The notes below the pieces were generated by a model, which saw nothing but the letters and a program-made list of their open reading frames with translations, was not told the DNA's origin and did no database searches. A stretch of DNA of 12,613 nt from SZUA-430 sp964646885 (GTDB lineage Bacteria; Pseudomonadota; Alphaproteobacteria; Micropepsales; Micropepsaceae), in contig CAZYFM010000092.1 of assembly GCA_964646885.1 (NCBI GenBank), forward strand, positions 1-12,613. The letters are read 5' to 3'. Both the position numbers and the translations under genes were made by a program. Below are positions 6,668 through 12,613 of this stretch, in pieces; position 1 is the first letter of the stretch; the number at the start of each line of letters is the position of its first letter.

Positions 6668-7186
6668 TTAGCGCTGACGGGCGAGGCCCGGCATCATCTC
6701 TGCCTCGAGCTCAGCCTTGATGCGATGCCAGTGCGCGTCAATTTCCTCGAAGGGCGTGATCCCGTAATGCTCCCGCATCACGCGGCGCGTGACCGCAATG
6801 AGCAGCGGCTTGTGATGTTGCCGCCAGTGCATGAAATTCCAGCGTTCGCCGGATGAGGAAAGCGTTGCCGTGGACATGAACACCTTCGCTGCAACGTTAC
6901 CCGAGCCGGTCGAGATTTCGTGGCTGACAGGCGTGTACTCGGTGTCCTCGAAATAGGCGATCCGCTCGACGTCCTGGTCATGCAGCCCGTGTGCAACAAG
7001 ACCCTCAACCGCGCTGCCCGGGCGCGGGACCAGCGTCGGGAACGTATAGCCCCGGGCGAGCTCGGCAATGTAGCCGCCAAGCACGCCGGGCATGAAGGAG
7101 AGGTGGCTGCTGCCCCGGTCAATGACCGCCTCGAGCATCTCCCTGTCCATGAGGGAGCCGTAGAAGAAGAATGAGTGTCCGCTCAA
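6668..7186 (-). CDS. Gamma-glutamylcyclotransferase-like (AIG2/GGCT fold) protein
   Basis: 172 residues starting MSGHSFFFYGSLMD. The N-terminal YGSL motif (9-12), which forms the substrate-binding loop of the GGCT-like fold, and Glu80 in AYFEDTEYTPV, at the position of the catalytic glutamate, place it in the AIG2/GGCT superfamily. A basic, tryptophan- and histidine-containing C-terminal part (about 115-160) is longer than the minimal domain. The reaction is probably cyclotransfer on a gamma-glutamyl-type or related amide, but the exact substrate is not predictable. No ATG is available near the domain start. The TTG at 7186 is preceded by GGAGG with spacing of about 9, which decides the start. 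It lies downstream of the strong rpmE terminator, so it needs its own promoter or readthrough. The NAT gene follows. Confidence 0.85.
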   Translation of the reverse strand: MSGHSFFFYGSLMDREMLEAVIDRGSSHLSFMPGVLGGYIAELARGYTFPTLVPRPGSAVEGLVAHGLHDQDVERIAYFEDTEYTPVSHEISTGSGNVAAKVFMSTATLSSSGERWNFMHWRQHHKPLLIAVTRRVMREHYGITPFEEIDAHWHRIKAELEAEMMPGLARQR

Positions 7187-7242
7187 GGACGATCGCCTCC
7201 GCGCGTGCCCGGTCTGCAGGATCGAAGTTGCGCGGGTTCCGG

Positions 7243-7280
7243 CAAAAAGAAAAGAAAAAAGGCGCAACCACGTTGCGCCT
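7243..7280 (-). terminator. Strong Rho-independent terminator of rpmE
   Basis: Read on the minus strand: AGGCGCAAC (7280-7272), loop GTG, GTTGCGCCT (7268-7260), then a long pyrimidine tract rich in T (7259-7243). A 9-bp perfect stem, 3-base loop and long U-tract make this a textbook intrinsic terminator, 44 bases after the rpmE stop. Confidence 0.95.
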
Positions 7281-7323
7281 GTTTCCTTGACGGTCACGAA
7301 GCCCCTTGAGGAGCCCGCCCGAA

Positions 7324-7557
7324 TTACTTCTTCGTCGCGGCGCCGATGCCTTCGAACTTCTTGGCGAACTTCGACACGCGGCCCGCGCGGTCGAGGATCT
7401 GCTGGTTGCCGCCCGTCCAGGCCGGGTGCGTCGTCGGATCGATATCCAGCGTCATGACATCGCCTTCGGCTCCCCAGGTCGAGCGCGTCAGGTACTTCGA
7501 ACCGTCGTTCAGGAGAACGGTGATGAAGTGATAGTCGGGGTGGCCTTCTTTTTTCAT
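7324..7557 (-). CDS. rpmE: 50S ribosomal protein L31 (bL31)
   Basis: 77 residues starting MKKEGHPDYH, a component of the large ribosomal subunit at the central protuberance and intersubunit bridge. The segments HPDYHFITV, RSTWGAEGDV, LDIDPTTHPAWTGGNQQ and RVSKFAKKF are diagnostic. It lacks the CxxC zinc-binding cysteines of the zinc-type L31, as is usual in alphaproteobacteria. The ATG at 7557 has AAGG six bases upstream. It has its own promoter (7617-7645), a leader hairpin (7579-7602) and a strong terminator (7243-7280), so it is likely a monocistronic gene. It is divergent from the ABC exporter. Confidence 0.97.
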   Translation of the reverse strand: MKKEGHPDYHFITVLLNDGSKYLTRSTWGAEGDVMTLDIDPTTHPAWTGGNQQILDRAGRVSKFAKKFEGIGAATKK

Positions 7558-7578
7558 GGCTTGCCTTGGATTCGTTTC

Positions 7579-7602
7579 GCCGGGCCCCCTCTGGGGCACG
7601 GC
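7579..7602 (-). promoter_or_regulatory. Hairpin in the rpmE 5' leader
   Basis: GCCG at 7579-7582 pairs with CGGC at 7599-7602, then a G/A mismatch, then a five-pair inner stem (7584-7588 with 7593-7597) with a CTCT loop on the plus strand. It lies 22-45 bases before the rpmE start, inside the expected mRNA leader. Ribosomal protein genes, including other rpmE genes, are often autoregulated by leader structures; that this hairpin is one is inference. Confidence 0.5.
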
Positions 7603-7616
7603 ACTTGGAGGGCGGG

Positions 7617-7645
7617 CATATAGCCAAAACCCCTGTGCGGCGCAA
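7617..7645 (-). promoter_or_regulatory. Predicted rpmE promoter
   Basis: Minus strand: TTGCGC (-35, 7645-7640), a 17-base spacer, TATATG (-10, 7622-7617). A start point near 7610 would give a leader of about 50 bases containing the hairpin at 7579-7602. The CTATATG sequence recurs at 7698-7692, possibly a second -10. Just upstream, 7650-7662 holds a perfect GCGGA/TCCGC inverted repeat. Confidence 0.5.
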
Positions 7646-7725
7646 GACCGCGGATTTTCCGCCCCACCTTTCGGGGAGGGTCGTCCAGTGCCATATAGGG
7701 CCCCAAACCATTCGAGACCCCCAAA

Positions 7726-9540
7726 TTGAGCGACAATCGAGGCGCCGAGTTCGAGGCCAGCATCCAGCGCGAGGCGCAAGGTCGCAGCCGGAGCAAGAAC
7801 CTTAAGATCCTGGGCCGCCTGCTGCCCTTCATGGCGCCCTACAAGGGGATGGTGGCCCTGGCAACCATTTTCCTGCTCGTGGCCGCCTCGGCCTCCCTGG
7901 CCATCCCTGCCGCCGTCCGCGAAATGATCGACCATGGCTTCAGCCAGGAGAACGCGGGCCTGATCGACCGCTACTTCCTGCTCGTGCTCGTTGTCGCGAT
8001 CGTGCTCGGTGGTGCCACGGCTGCACGGTTCTACTGCGTGACCTGGCTGGGCGAGCGGATCGTCGCCGACATGCGCAAGGCGATCTACAGCCACATCCTG
8101 TCCCAGAGCCCCGCATTCTTCGAAGTGACGCGTACCGGCGAAGTGCTCTCGCGCATTACCACGGACACGACACTGATCCAGACGGCCGTCGGATCGAGCG
8201 CCTCGATCGCGCTGCGCAATCTGCTGATGATGGTGGGCGGGCTGTTCATGCTCGTCATAACCAGCCCCAAGCTAACCAGCCTCGTGATCGGCACGGTCGT
8301 GTTTGTGGTCATCCCGCTGATCTTCATGGGCCGCATGGTGCGCAACCTGTCACGCCAGAGCCAGGACCGCGTGGCTGACACCTCGGCCTATGCTGCCGAG
8401 ACCATCAACGCGATCCAGACCGTCCAGTCCTTCACGCACGAGGACACCGACCGCGCCCGTTTTTCGTCCGCAGTCGAAGCAACTTTCAGCACGGCCCTCA
8501 AGCGCGTGAGGGCACGCTCGGTCATGACGGCCCTCGTCATTGTGCTGGTATTCGCGAGCATCGTCGGCGTGCTCTGGATCGGCGCCCAGGCCGTGATCGC
8601 AAAGGAAATGACCGGAGGCGAGCTCAGCGCTTTCATCCTCTATGCGGTGATTGTGGCGTCAGGTCTCGGGGCTCTCTCGGAAGTCTGGGGCGAAGTGCAG
8701 CAGGCCGCCGGCGCGATCGAGCGCATATTCGAGATCCTCAGCACCGAGCCTCGCGTCAAGGCGCCCGAAAGCCCGAAGGCGCTGCCCGCGCCGCGCGGCG
8801 AAGTGGCATTCGACAATGTTGTATTCGAATACCCGATGCGCCCCGGCGTATCGGCCCTGAAGAACTTCACGCTCAACATCCGCCCGGGCGAGACCGTTGC
8901 GCTGGTGGGCCCGTCGGGCGCCGGCAAGACAACGGTCTTCCAGTTGCTGCAGCGCTTCTTCGACGTGCAGTCAGGCCGGATCCTTGTCGATGGCATGAAT
9001 GTAATCGATGCCGATCCGCGCGACCTGCGCTCGCGCATCGCGCTGGTGCCGCAGGAAACGGTGATCTTCGGCGACTCGGCACGAGAGAACATCCGGTACG
9101 GTCGTCCCACGGCGACGGACGAGGAAATCCGCGCGGCGGCAAAGGCTGCGCAGGCCGATGAGTTCATCTCGAAACTGCCGCAGGGCTACGACACCTATCT
9201 TGGCGAACGTGGCATCACGCTGTCGGGCGGCCAGCGCCAGCGTCTCGCCATCGCGCGCGCGATCCTGCGCGATGCGCCGATCCTGCTGCTGGACGAAGCG
9301 ACCAGCGCGCTGGACGCGGAAAGCGAACGCCTTGTCCAGATCGCGCTCGAGAGCCTGATGAAGCAGAAGACGACCATCGTGATCGCGCATCGCCTGGCGA
9401 CCGTCCAGCGCGCCGACCGCATCATCGTGATGGACCAGGGCGCGATCGTTGCCGAGGGAACGCATGCCGAGCTCGTCAACGGCGGCGGCCTCTACGCCCG
9501 CCTCGCACGGCTTCAGTTTGCAGGCCTGGCGGCGGAGTAG
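7726..9540 (+). CDS. MsbA-like ABC exporter, fused permease and ATPase
   Basis: 604-residue half-transporter, expected to work as a homodimer in the inner membrane exporting lipids or other hydrophobic substrates. The N-terminal transmembrane domain (about 35-340) has six hydrophobic segments, with clear helices near 42-62, 84-101, 163-180, 186-201, 266-290 and 298-315. The C-terminal nucleotide-binding domain is complete: Walker A GPSGAGKTT (395-403), Q-loop VPQE (Gln443), signature LSGGQ (499-503), Walker B ILLLDEAT (519-526), D-loop SALD (527-530) and H-loop His555. The overall pattern fits the MsbA-related subgroup common in alphaproteobacteria. The start is a TTG at 7726 with no visible ribosome binding site; no better start precedes the conserved region. 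It is divergent from rpmE and converges on the OmpA-like gene with only 9 bases between stop codons. Confidence 0.93.
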   Translation: MSDNRGAEFEASIQREAQGRSRSKNLKILGRLLPFMAPYKGMVALATIFLLVAASASLAIPAAVREMIDHGFSQENAGLIDRYFLLVLVVAIVLGGATAARFYCVTWLGERIVADMRKAIYSHILSQSPAFFEVTRTGEVLSRITTDTTLIQTAVGSSASIALRNLLMMVGGLFMLVITSPKLTSLVIGTVVFVVIPLIFMGRMVRNLSRQSQDRVADTSAYAAETINAIQTVQSFTHEDTDRARFSSAVEATFSTALKRVRARSVMTALVIVLVFASIVGVLWIGAQAVIAKEMTGGELSAFILYAVIVASGLGALSEVWGEVQQAAGAIERIFEILSTEPRVKAPESPKALPAPRGEVAFDNVVFEYPMRPGVSALKNFTLNIRPGETVALVGPSGAGKTTVFQLLQRFFDVQSGRILVDGMNVIDADPRDLRSRIALVPQETVIFGDSARENIRYGRPTATDEEIRAAAKAAQADEFISKLPQGYDTYLGERGITLSGGQRQRLAIARAILRDAPILLLDEATSALDAESERLVQIALESLMKQKTTIVIAHRLATVQRADRIIVMDQGAIVAEGTHAELVNGGGLYARLARLQFAGLAAE

Positions 9541-9549
9541 GCGACCGAT

Positions 9550-10317
9550 TTAGCTCGCAGGTGCCAGCACATCAACGCGATCGGATTGTCCGTCCGCGGC
9601 GCCGCCCAGCGGCATCACGTCCATCCGCTCGAACGGCACGCCTTTCGCCACGAGGTAATCCCTGACCATGCGCGCCCGCTCGAGCGAGAGCCGCCGCGAT
9701 TGGGAAGACATGTCGCCCGCCGCTCCGCTGTAGGCGGCAAGACGCACGCGCTCCGTCGTCTGGAGCAGCCGCGTCGCGACGGCATCGAGCGCCTCGTTGG
9801 CGGCAGCCGGCAGCTGGCTGCCGCTCTTCGCAAACTTCACGCGGCCGATCACGGAGAACCCGGCGGCAGGATCCGCCCCCTTGCGGCCCGCATAGGGATC
9901 GGTGGCAACGCCGCGCATTTCCATCGGGAAGTTCTCGACGATCGTCACCGGCAGGTCCGCCTTGGGCGGAACCTTGGCGACAACCGCAGGCGCCTTCGGC
10001 TCGCTTTTGGCCGGAGCTGGTGCAGGGGGCGGGGGAGGCGTCACGACAGCGAGTTCTGCCGGCGTCTCCATCTGCGGCTTCGGCCGCGGCAGGGGAATGA
10101 GCTTGACGACCGCGGCTTCCGGCCCGGGCTTGGTCTTGGGAACCACGGCGCCTTCAGGCGGGATCTCCGGAACCTTGGCGGGCTCTGGCGCTCCGATCGC
10201 ATCGAGGTTGACCGTCACGCCTTCTTCGTCTTCTGCCGGTGGGGCAGGCGTGTCCTGGGCTTGCGCCTGCATGCAGGCGACGACACTCAGGAAAAGGGCG
10301 GACACGAAGCGACGCAT
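9550..10317 (-). CDS. OmpA-family C-terminal domain protein with proline-rich linker
   Basis: 255 residues from the ATG at 10317. Residues 1-20 look like a signal peptide (MRRFVSALFLSVVACMQAQA) cleaved before Gln21; VVAC15 also resembles a lipobox, so a lipoprotein is possible. Residues 22-125 are a Pro/Ala/Glu/Lys-rich linker with five consecutive prolines (94-98). Residues about 153-255 form an OmpA-like domain: KFAKSG, then SRRLSLERARMVRDYLVAKG (207-226), then DRVDV (246-250). The conserved arginine of the LSxxRA motif (Arg214) is present. The aspartate that normally contacts diaminopimelate (in GHTD) is replaced; the segment here reads AYSGAAGD. A GTG at 10353, overlapping the suhB stop as GTGA, is an alternative start. 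It probably acts in the envelope. Confidence 0.85.
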   Translation of the reverse strand: MRRFVSALFLSVVACMQAQAQDTPAPPAEDEEGVTVNLDAIGAPEPAKVPEIPPEGAVVPKTKPGPEAAVVKLIPLPRPKPQMETPAELAVVTPPPPPAPAPAKSEPKAPAVVAKVPPKADLPVTIVENFPMEMRGVATDPYAGRKGADPAAGFSVIGRVKFAKSGSQLPAAANEALDAVATRLLQTTERVRLAAYSGAAGDMSSQSRRLSLERARMVRDYLVAKGVPFERMDVMPLGGAADGQSDRVDVLAPAS

Positions 10318-10349
10318 GGCGGCGAGATTACCGAATTCCGGAACCAACT

Positions 10350-11153
10350 TCACGCAGGGCTTTGGGCGCCCTTGAGAAGCTTCAGCATCGGACCATGCAA
10401 CTGCCCGTTTGAGGCCAGAATATGGCCGTTCGTGAGCATGTCCTGGCCACTGCTGAGGTCACTGACGACGCCGCCCGCCTCGCGCACCAGCACGATCCCG
10501 GCGGCCACGTCCCACGGCGACAGCGCCCGTTCCCAGAACGCGTCATAGCGACCCGATGCAACCCACGCGAGGTCGAGCGCGGCAGAACCGAAGCGGCGCA
10601 CACCCGACACTTCCCGCATGATCGTGTTCACCTCGCCGATGAATTCGTTCTGACCGGGACGGCCACGATGCGGAATGCCCGTGGCGATCAGCGAGTCCGC
10701 GAGGTCGCGGCGGGCTGATACGCGCAGGCGCCGGTCATTCAGCCAGGCCCCCTGGCCCTTCTCCGCCGTGTAGAGCTCGTCCGTGACGGGATTGTAGATC
10801 ACGCCGGCCACAAGCTGGCCTTCGCGCTCCAGGCCAACCGAGATGGCGAAATGCGGGACGCCGTGCATGAAGTTGATGGTTCCGTCGAGCGGATCGATGA
10901 ACCAGCGATGGGTCTTGTCGGGCCCTTCGATGACGCCGCCTTCCTCCATCACGAAGCCGTAATGGGGACGCGTGCGGGAGAGTTCATCCTTCAGGACGCG
11001 CTCGGCCTTCAGGTCCGCCTTCGTGACGAAGTCGTTCAGGCCCTTGCGCATGACCTGGAGGTTTTCCAGTTCGCCGAAGTCGCGCAGGATGGCCTTGCCC
11101 GCCTTGCGGGCGGCGCCAGTCATGATGTTCATCAGCGGCGTATTGATGGCCAT
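10350..11153 (-). CDS. suhB: Inositol monophosphatase family protein (SuhB-like)
   Basis: 267 residues, the usual length for inositol-monophosphatase family enzymes: Mg-dependent, lithium-sensitive phosphatases, in bacteria also linked to rRNA antitermination (SuhB). The metal-site motifs are present: VMEEGG (68-73, with the metal-binding glutamate), FIDPLDGTINFMHG (85-98, with Asp87 and Asp90), and SPWDVAAGIVLVREAGG (212-228, with Asp215). GIPHRGR near 159-165 and FGSAALDLAWVASGRYDAFW (188-207) are also typical. The ATG at 11153 is preceded by AGGA with spacing of about 5. It lies 24 bases after the efp stop and its TGA overlaps the alternative GTG of the OmpA-like gene, so the three genes probably form an operon. 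Whether it dephosphorylates inositol phosphate in vivo is not decided by sequence. Confidence 0.93.
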   Translation of the reverse strand: MAINTPLMNIMTGAARKAGKAILRDFGELENLQVMRKGLNDFVTKADLKAERVLKDELSRTRPHYGFVMEEGGVIEGPDKTHRWFIDPLDGTINFMHGVPHFAISVGLEREGQLVAGVIYNPVTDELYTAEKGQGAWLNDRRLRVSARRDLADSLIATGIPHRGRPGQNEFIGEVNTIMREVSGVRRFGSAALDLAWVASGRYDAFWERALSPWDVAAGIVLVREAGGVVSDLSSGQDMLTNGHILASNGQLHGPMLKLLKGAQSPA

Positions 11154-11177
11154 GGGGTCCTGCCTGTTCGGTACGTT

Positions 11178-11741
11178 CTATTCGGCGCGCTTCACGTACT
11201 CGACGTCGTCGGTCGAAACGATGATCTTTGAGCCGTTCTCGATGAAGGGCGGCACCATCACGCGCAGGCCGTTCTCGAGCGTGGCGGGTTTGTATGACGG
11301 CGCTGCCGTCTGGCCCTTAACGGCCGGGTCGGTCTCGGCAACGGTCAGCGTCACCTGTACCGGAAGCTTCACGGCAATCGGCTTGCCCTCGTAACTCTCG
11401 ACCTTCACTTCCATTCCTTCGGACAGGAACGCGGCGCGCTCGCCCATGAAGTCCTTCGAGATTTCGATCTGGTCGAAGGTTTCCTTGTCCATGAACGTGA
11501 GCACGTCCCCGGCTTCGAACAGGAAGGTATAGGGCTTGAAGTCGAGTTCGATCGATTCAACGCTCTCGGCAGAGCGGAAGCGCTCATTGAGCTTGCGTCC
11601 GTCGAACAGGTTCTTGAGTTCGACCTGGTTGTAGGCGCCGCCCTTGCCGGGCTTCACGGCCTGCGTCTTCACCGCGACCCACAGCGAACCGTCGTGCTCG
11701 ATGACGGCGCCGGGTTTGATTTCGTTGCCTGCGATCTTCAT
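11178..11741 (-). CDS. efp: Translation elongation factor P
   Basis: 187 residues, exactly the EF-P size, with three OB-like domains: the KOW-like N-domain (MKIAGNEIKPGAVIEHDG), the central domain (about 66-127, DKETFDQIEIS, then FMGERAAFLSEGMEV) and the C-terminal domain (LPVQVTLTVAETDPAVKGQT, then ATLENGLRVMVPPFI). EF-P binds between the P and E sites of stalled ribosomes and promotes peptide bond formation at polyproline. The loop residue is Lys33 in PGKGGA, the position lysylated by EpmA/EpmB in some bacteria. No modification enzyme gene is in the window. The ATG at 11741 begins the conserved sequence. A terminator-like hairpin lies 15-39 bases upstream. suhB and the OmpA-like gene follow. 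Confidence 0.97.
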   Translation of the reverse strand: MKIAGNEIKPGAVIEHDGSLWVAVKTQAVKPGKGGAYNQVELKNLFDGRKLNERFRSAESVESIELDFKPYTFLFEAGDVLTFMDKETFDQIEISKDFMGERAAFLSEGMEVKVESYEGKPIAVKLPVQVTLTVAETDPAVKGQTAAPSYKPATLENGLRVMVPPFIENGSKIIVSTDDVEYVKRAE

Positions 11742-11755
11742 GGTGCTTCTGTGTA

Positions 11756-11780
11756 AACAAAAAGGGGCGGTCACCCGCCC
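11756..11780 (-). terminator. Intrinsic terminator between thiE and efp, possibly an efp leader attenuator
   Basis: Minus strand: GGGCGG (11780-11775), GTGA tetraloop, CCGCCC (11770-11765), then CTTTTTGTTT. This is a good intrinsic terminator for the upstream aldolase-thiE transcript. It lies 15-39 bases before the efp ATG, leaving almost no room for an efp promoter downstream of it. Confidence 0.85.
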
Positions 11781-11797
11781 GTTAAATTGAGGCGCGG

Positions 11798-11826
11798 AAC
11801 CTATCAGGCCGACCGCACCGGTTCAA
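11798..11826 (-). promoter_or_regulatory. Possible efp promoter upstream of the terminator hairpin
   Basis: Minus strand: TTGAAC (-35, 11826-11821), a 17-base spacer, TAGGTT (-10, 11803-11798). The -10 matches consensus in only three positions. If used, transcription would start near 11790 and the hairpin at 11765-11780 would be in the efp leader. Confidence 0.3.
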
Positions 11827-11840
11827 TTGACCCGACGCCG

Positions 11841-12500
11841 CTACCGGGCCAGGGAATCGAAGATATCGTTAAGGCGCCGGACGGCCACGTCGGGGCCTTC
11901 CGGATGATCCCAGACGCCGCTGGAAACCGCGAGAAAGTCCGCACCGGCTTCGACAAGGCCGCGGGCATTGTCTGTCGTGATCCCGCCAATGGCCACGCAG
12001 GGCGTGGTCATCATTTCCTGCCACCACGTCAGGATCGACGGGTCAGCCTGCGTCTTGGGCTGCTTGGTCGTGGTCGGAAAGAAGGCGCCGAACGCGACAT
12101 AGTCGGCGCCGGCTTCTGCGGCTTCCATGGCGAGGTGGCGCGAGTCATGGCAGGTGACGCCGACAATCGCCTTGGGCCCCATCAGCGCGCGCGCCTCGGC
12201 ATAAGGCGTGTCTTCCTGCCCGACATGGACACCGTCGGCACCGAGGCGCTTGGCGATGTCGGCCCGGTCATTCACGATGAACGCAGCGTCGGCCGCCTGC
12301 ACGATGGGCATCAGGCTCTCGCCGGCCTTCAGGATCTCGGCGTCGGGCACATCCTTGAGGCGCAGCTGCACGCACGCGACGTCTCCGCCGCCGAGCGCCC
12401 GGCGAAGTGTTTCGCCGAAGCGCCCGTCAATCCTGGGCGGCGTGATGAGGTAGAGCCGGCAGCGAATTACGCGGCTTCCTTCTCGAGCGCGGCCGTCCAC
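11841..12500 (-). CDS. thiE: Thiamine phosphate synthase
   Basis: TIM-barrel enzyme joining HMP pyrophosphate and thiazole phosphate to make thiamine phosphate. The motifs run in order from the first strand: CRLYLITPP, VQLRLKD, FIVNDRADIAKRLGADGVHV then GQED, GVTCHD, GADYVAFGAFFPTTTK, and VAIGGITTDN then GADFLAVSSGVW. Pyrophosphate- and metal-binding residues (Lys of QLRLK, Asn-Asp of VNDR, the Asp of GQED, Lys of TTTK) are present. The start is unclear. There is no ATG, GTG or TTG between the GTG at 12500, which lies inside the aldolase gene without a ribosome binding site, and the first conserved strand. An ATT at 12467, touching the aldolase stop as TAATT and preceded by AGAAGGA with spacing of about 9, would give 208 residues, the normal size. 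Probably co-transcribed with the aldolase gene. Confidence 0.9.
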   Translation of the reverse strand: MDGRAREGSRVIRCRLYLITPPRIDGRFGETLRRALGGGDVACVQLRLKDVPDAEILKAGESLMPIVQAADAAFIVNDRADIAKRLGADGVHVGQEDTPYAEARALMGPKAIVGVTCHDSRHLAMEAAEAGADYVAFGAFFPTTTKQPKTQADPSILTWWQEMMTTPCVAIGGITTDNARGLVEAGADFLAVSSGVWDHPEGPDVAVRRLNDIFDSLAR

Positions 12501-12613
12501 TTGCCGAGCGAGGCCAGGCCGTTCATGCGGGCGCGGTGCGCAAAGGCGCGCTGCGCGGCCGGCACGTTGTCCTTCTTGCCCGACCACGCCTTCTGCGGCG
12601 CCGCCTGCAGCGC
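12467..12613 (-). CDS. Class I fructose-bisphosphate aldolase, C-terminal fragment (cut by window edge)
   Basis: The last 48 codons of a gene entering from the right edge and ending at TAA 12469-12467. The residues AAPQKAWSGKKDNVPAAQRA followed by FAHRARMNGLASLGKW match the C-terminal helix region of class I aldolases (the KAWGGK ... AQ ... RA..N.LA..GKY pattern). The enzyme would split fructose 1,6-bisphosphate into two triose phosphates by a Schiff-base mechanism, but the catalytic lysine is outside the window. The stop codon touches or overlaps the start of thiE, indicating an aldolase-thiE operon. Confidence 0.8.
   Translation of the reverse strand, partial: ALQAAPQKAWSGKKDNVPAAQRAFAHRARMNGLASLGKWTAALEKEAA

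Noticed and set aside
7187..7711. N-terminal extension of the GGCT-like protein through the rpmE region
   Set aside because: The frame stays open to 7711 but runs through the rpmE gene and its terminator; the TTG at 7186 has a GGAGG site and directly precedes the conserved YGSL motif.

Overview
This window looks like chromosomal DNA from a GC-rich alphaproteobacterium. The evidence is a cluster of alphaproteobacterial marker families: a TrcR/DUF1013-type regulator, a RcdA/DUF1465-type adaptor, a DUF1192 small protein and a cysteine-free bL31. The presence of both TrcR and RcdA suggests a lineage with a Caulobacter-like cell cycle (Caulobacterales, Hyphomonadales or similar). The order cannot be fixed from the sequence alone.

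Layout, left to right. Positions 1-297 carry no convincing gene but hold a striking imperfect inverted repeat (arms 25-62 and 157-194). A YcaD-like MFS exporter (298-1560, +) is followed by an unrecognised small soluble protein (about 1598-2083, +). Next come trcR (2240-2914, -), a PIG3-type quinone oxidoreductase (3050-4048, -) and, divergent from it, a 61-residue DUF1192 protein (4120-4305, +). A DUF429 protein (4330-5019, -) is divergent from rcdA (about 5243-5758, +), which ends at a strong intrinsic terminator. On the minus strand follow an arylamine N-acetyltransferase (5831-6640), a gamma-glutamylcyclotransferase-like protein (6668-7186) and rpmE (7324-7557). rpmE has a promoter, a hairpin in its leader and an excellent terminator. 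A fused MsbA-like ABC exporter (7726-9540, +) converges on a minus-strand series: OmpA-like envelope protein, suhB, efp, thiE and the 3' end of a class I fructose-bisphosphate aldolase that runs off the right edge.

How the genes fit together. From memory, the order trcR / quinone oxidoreductase / DUF1192 / rcdA / rpmE / ABC exporter / OmpA-like / suhB / efp resembles a backbone that recurs in alphaproteobacteria. Against it, the DUF429 gene and the NAT plus GGCT pair look like insertions. TrcR and RcdA point to cell-cycle control. The efp-suhB-ompA-like genes form a tight operon in which the OmpA-like product has a run of five prolines, a natural EF-P-dependent sequence. The aldolase and thiE overlap or abut and end at a terminator placed just before efp.

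No unmistakable new multi-gene system is visible. The observations most worth a second look are the 5'-edge inverted repeat, the absence of a well-placed canonical start codon for thiE, the terminator-like hairpin in the efp leader, and the efp/polyproline linkage.
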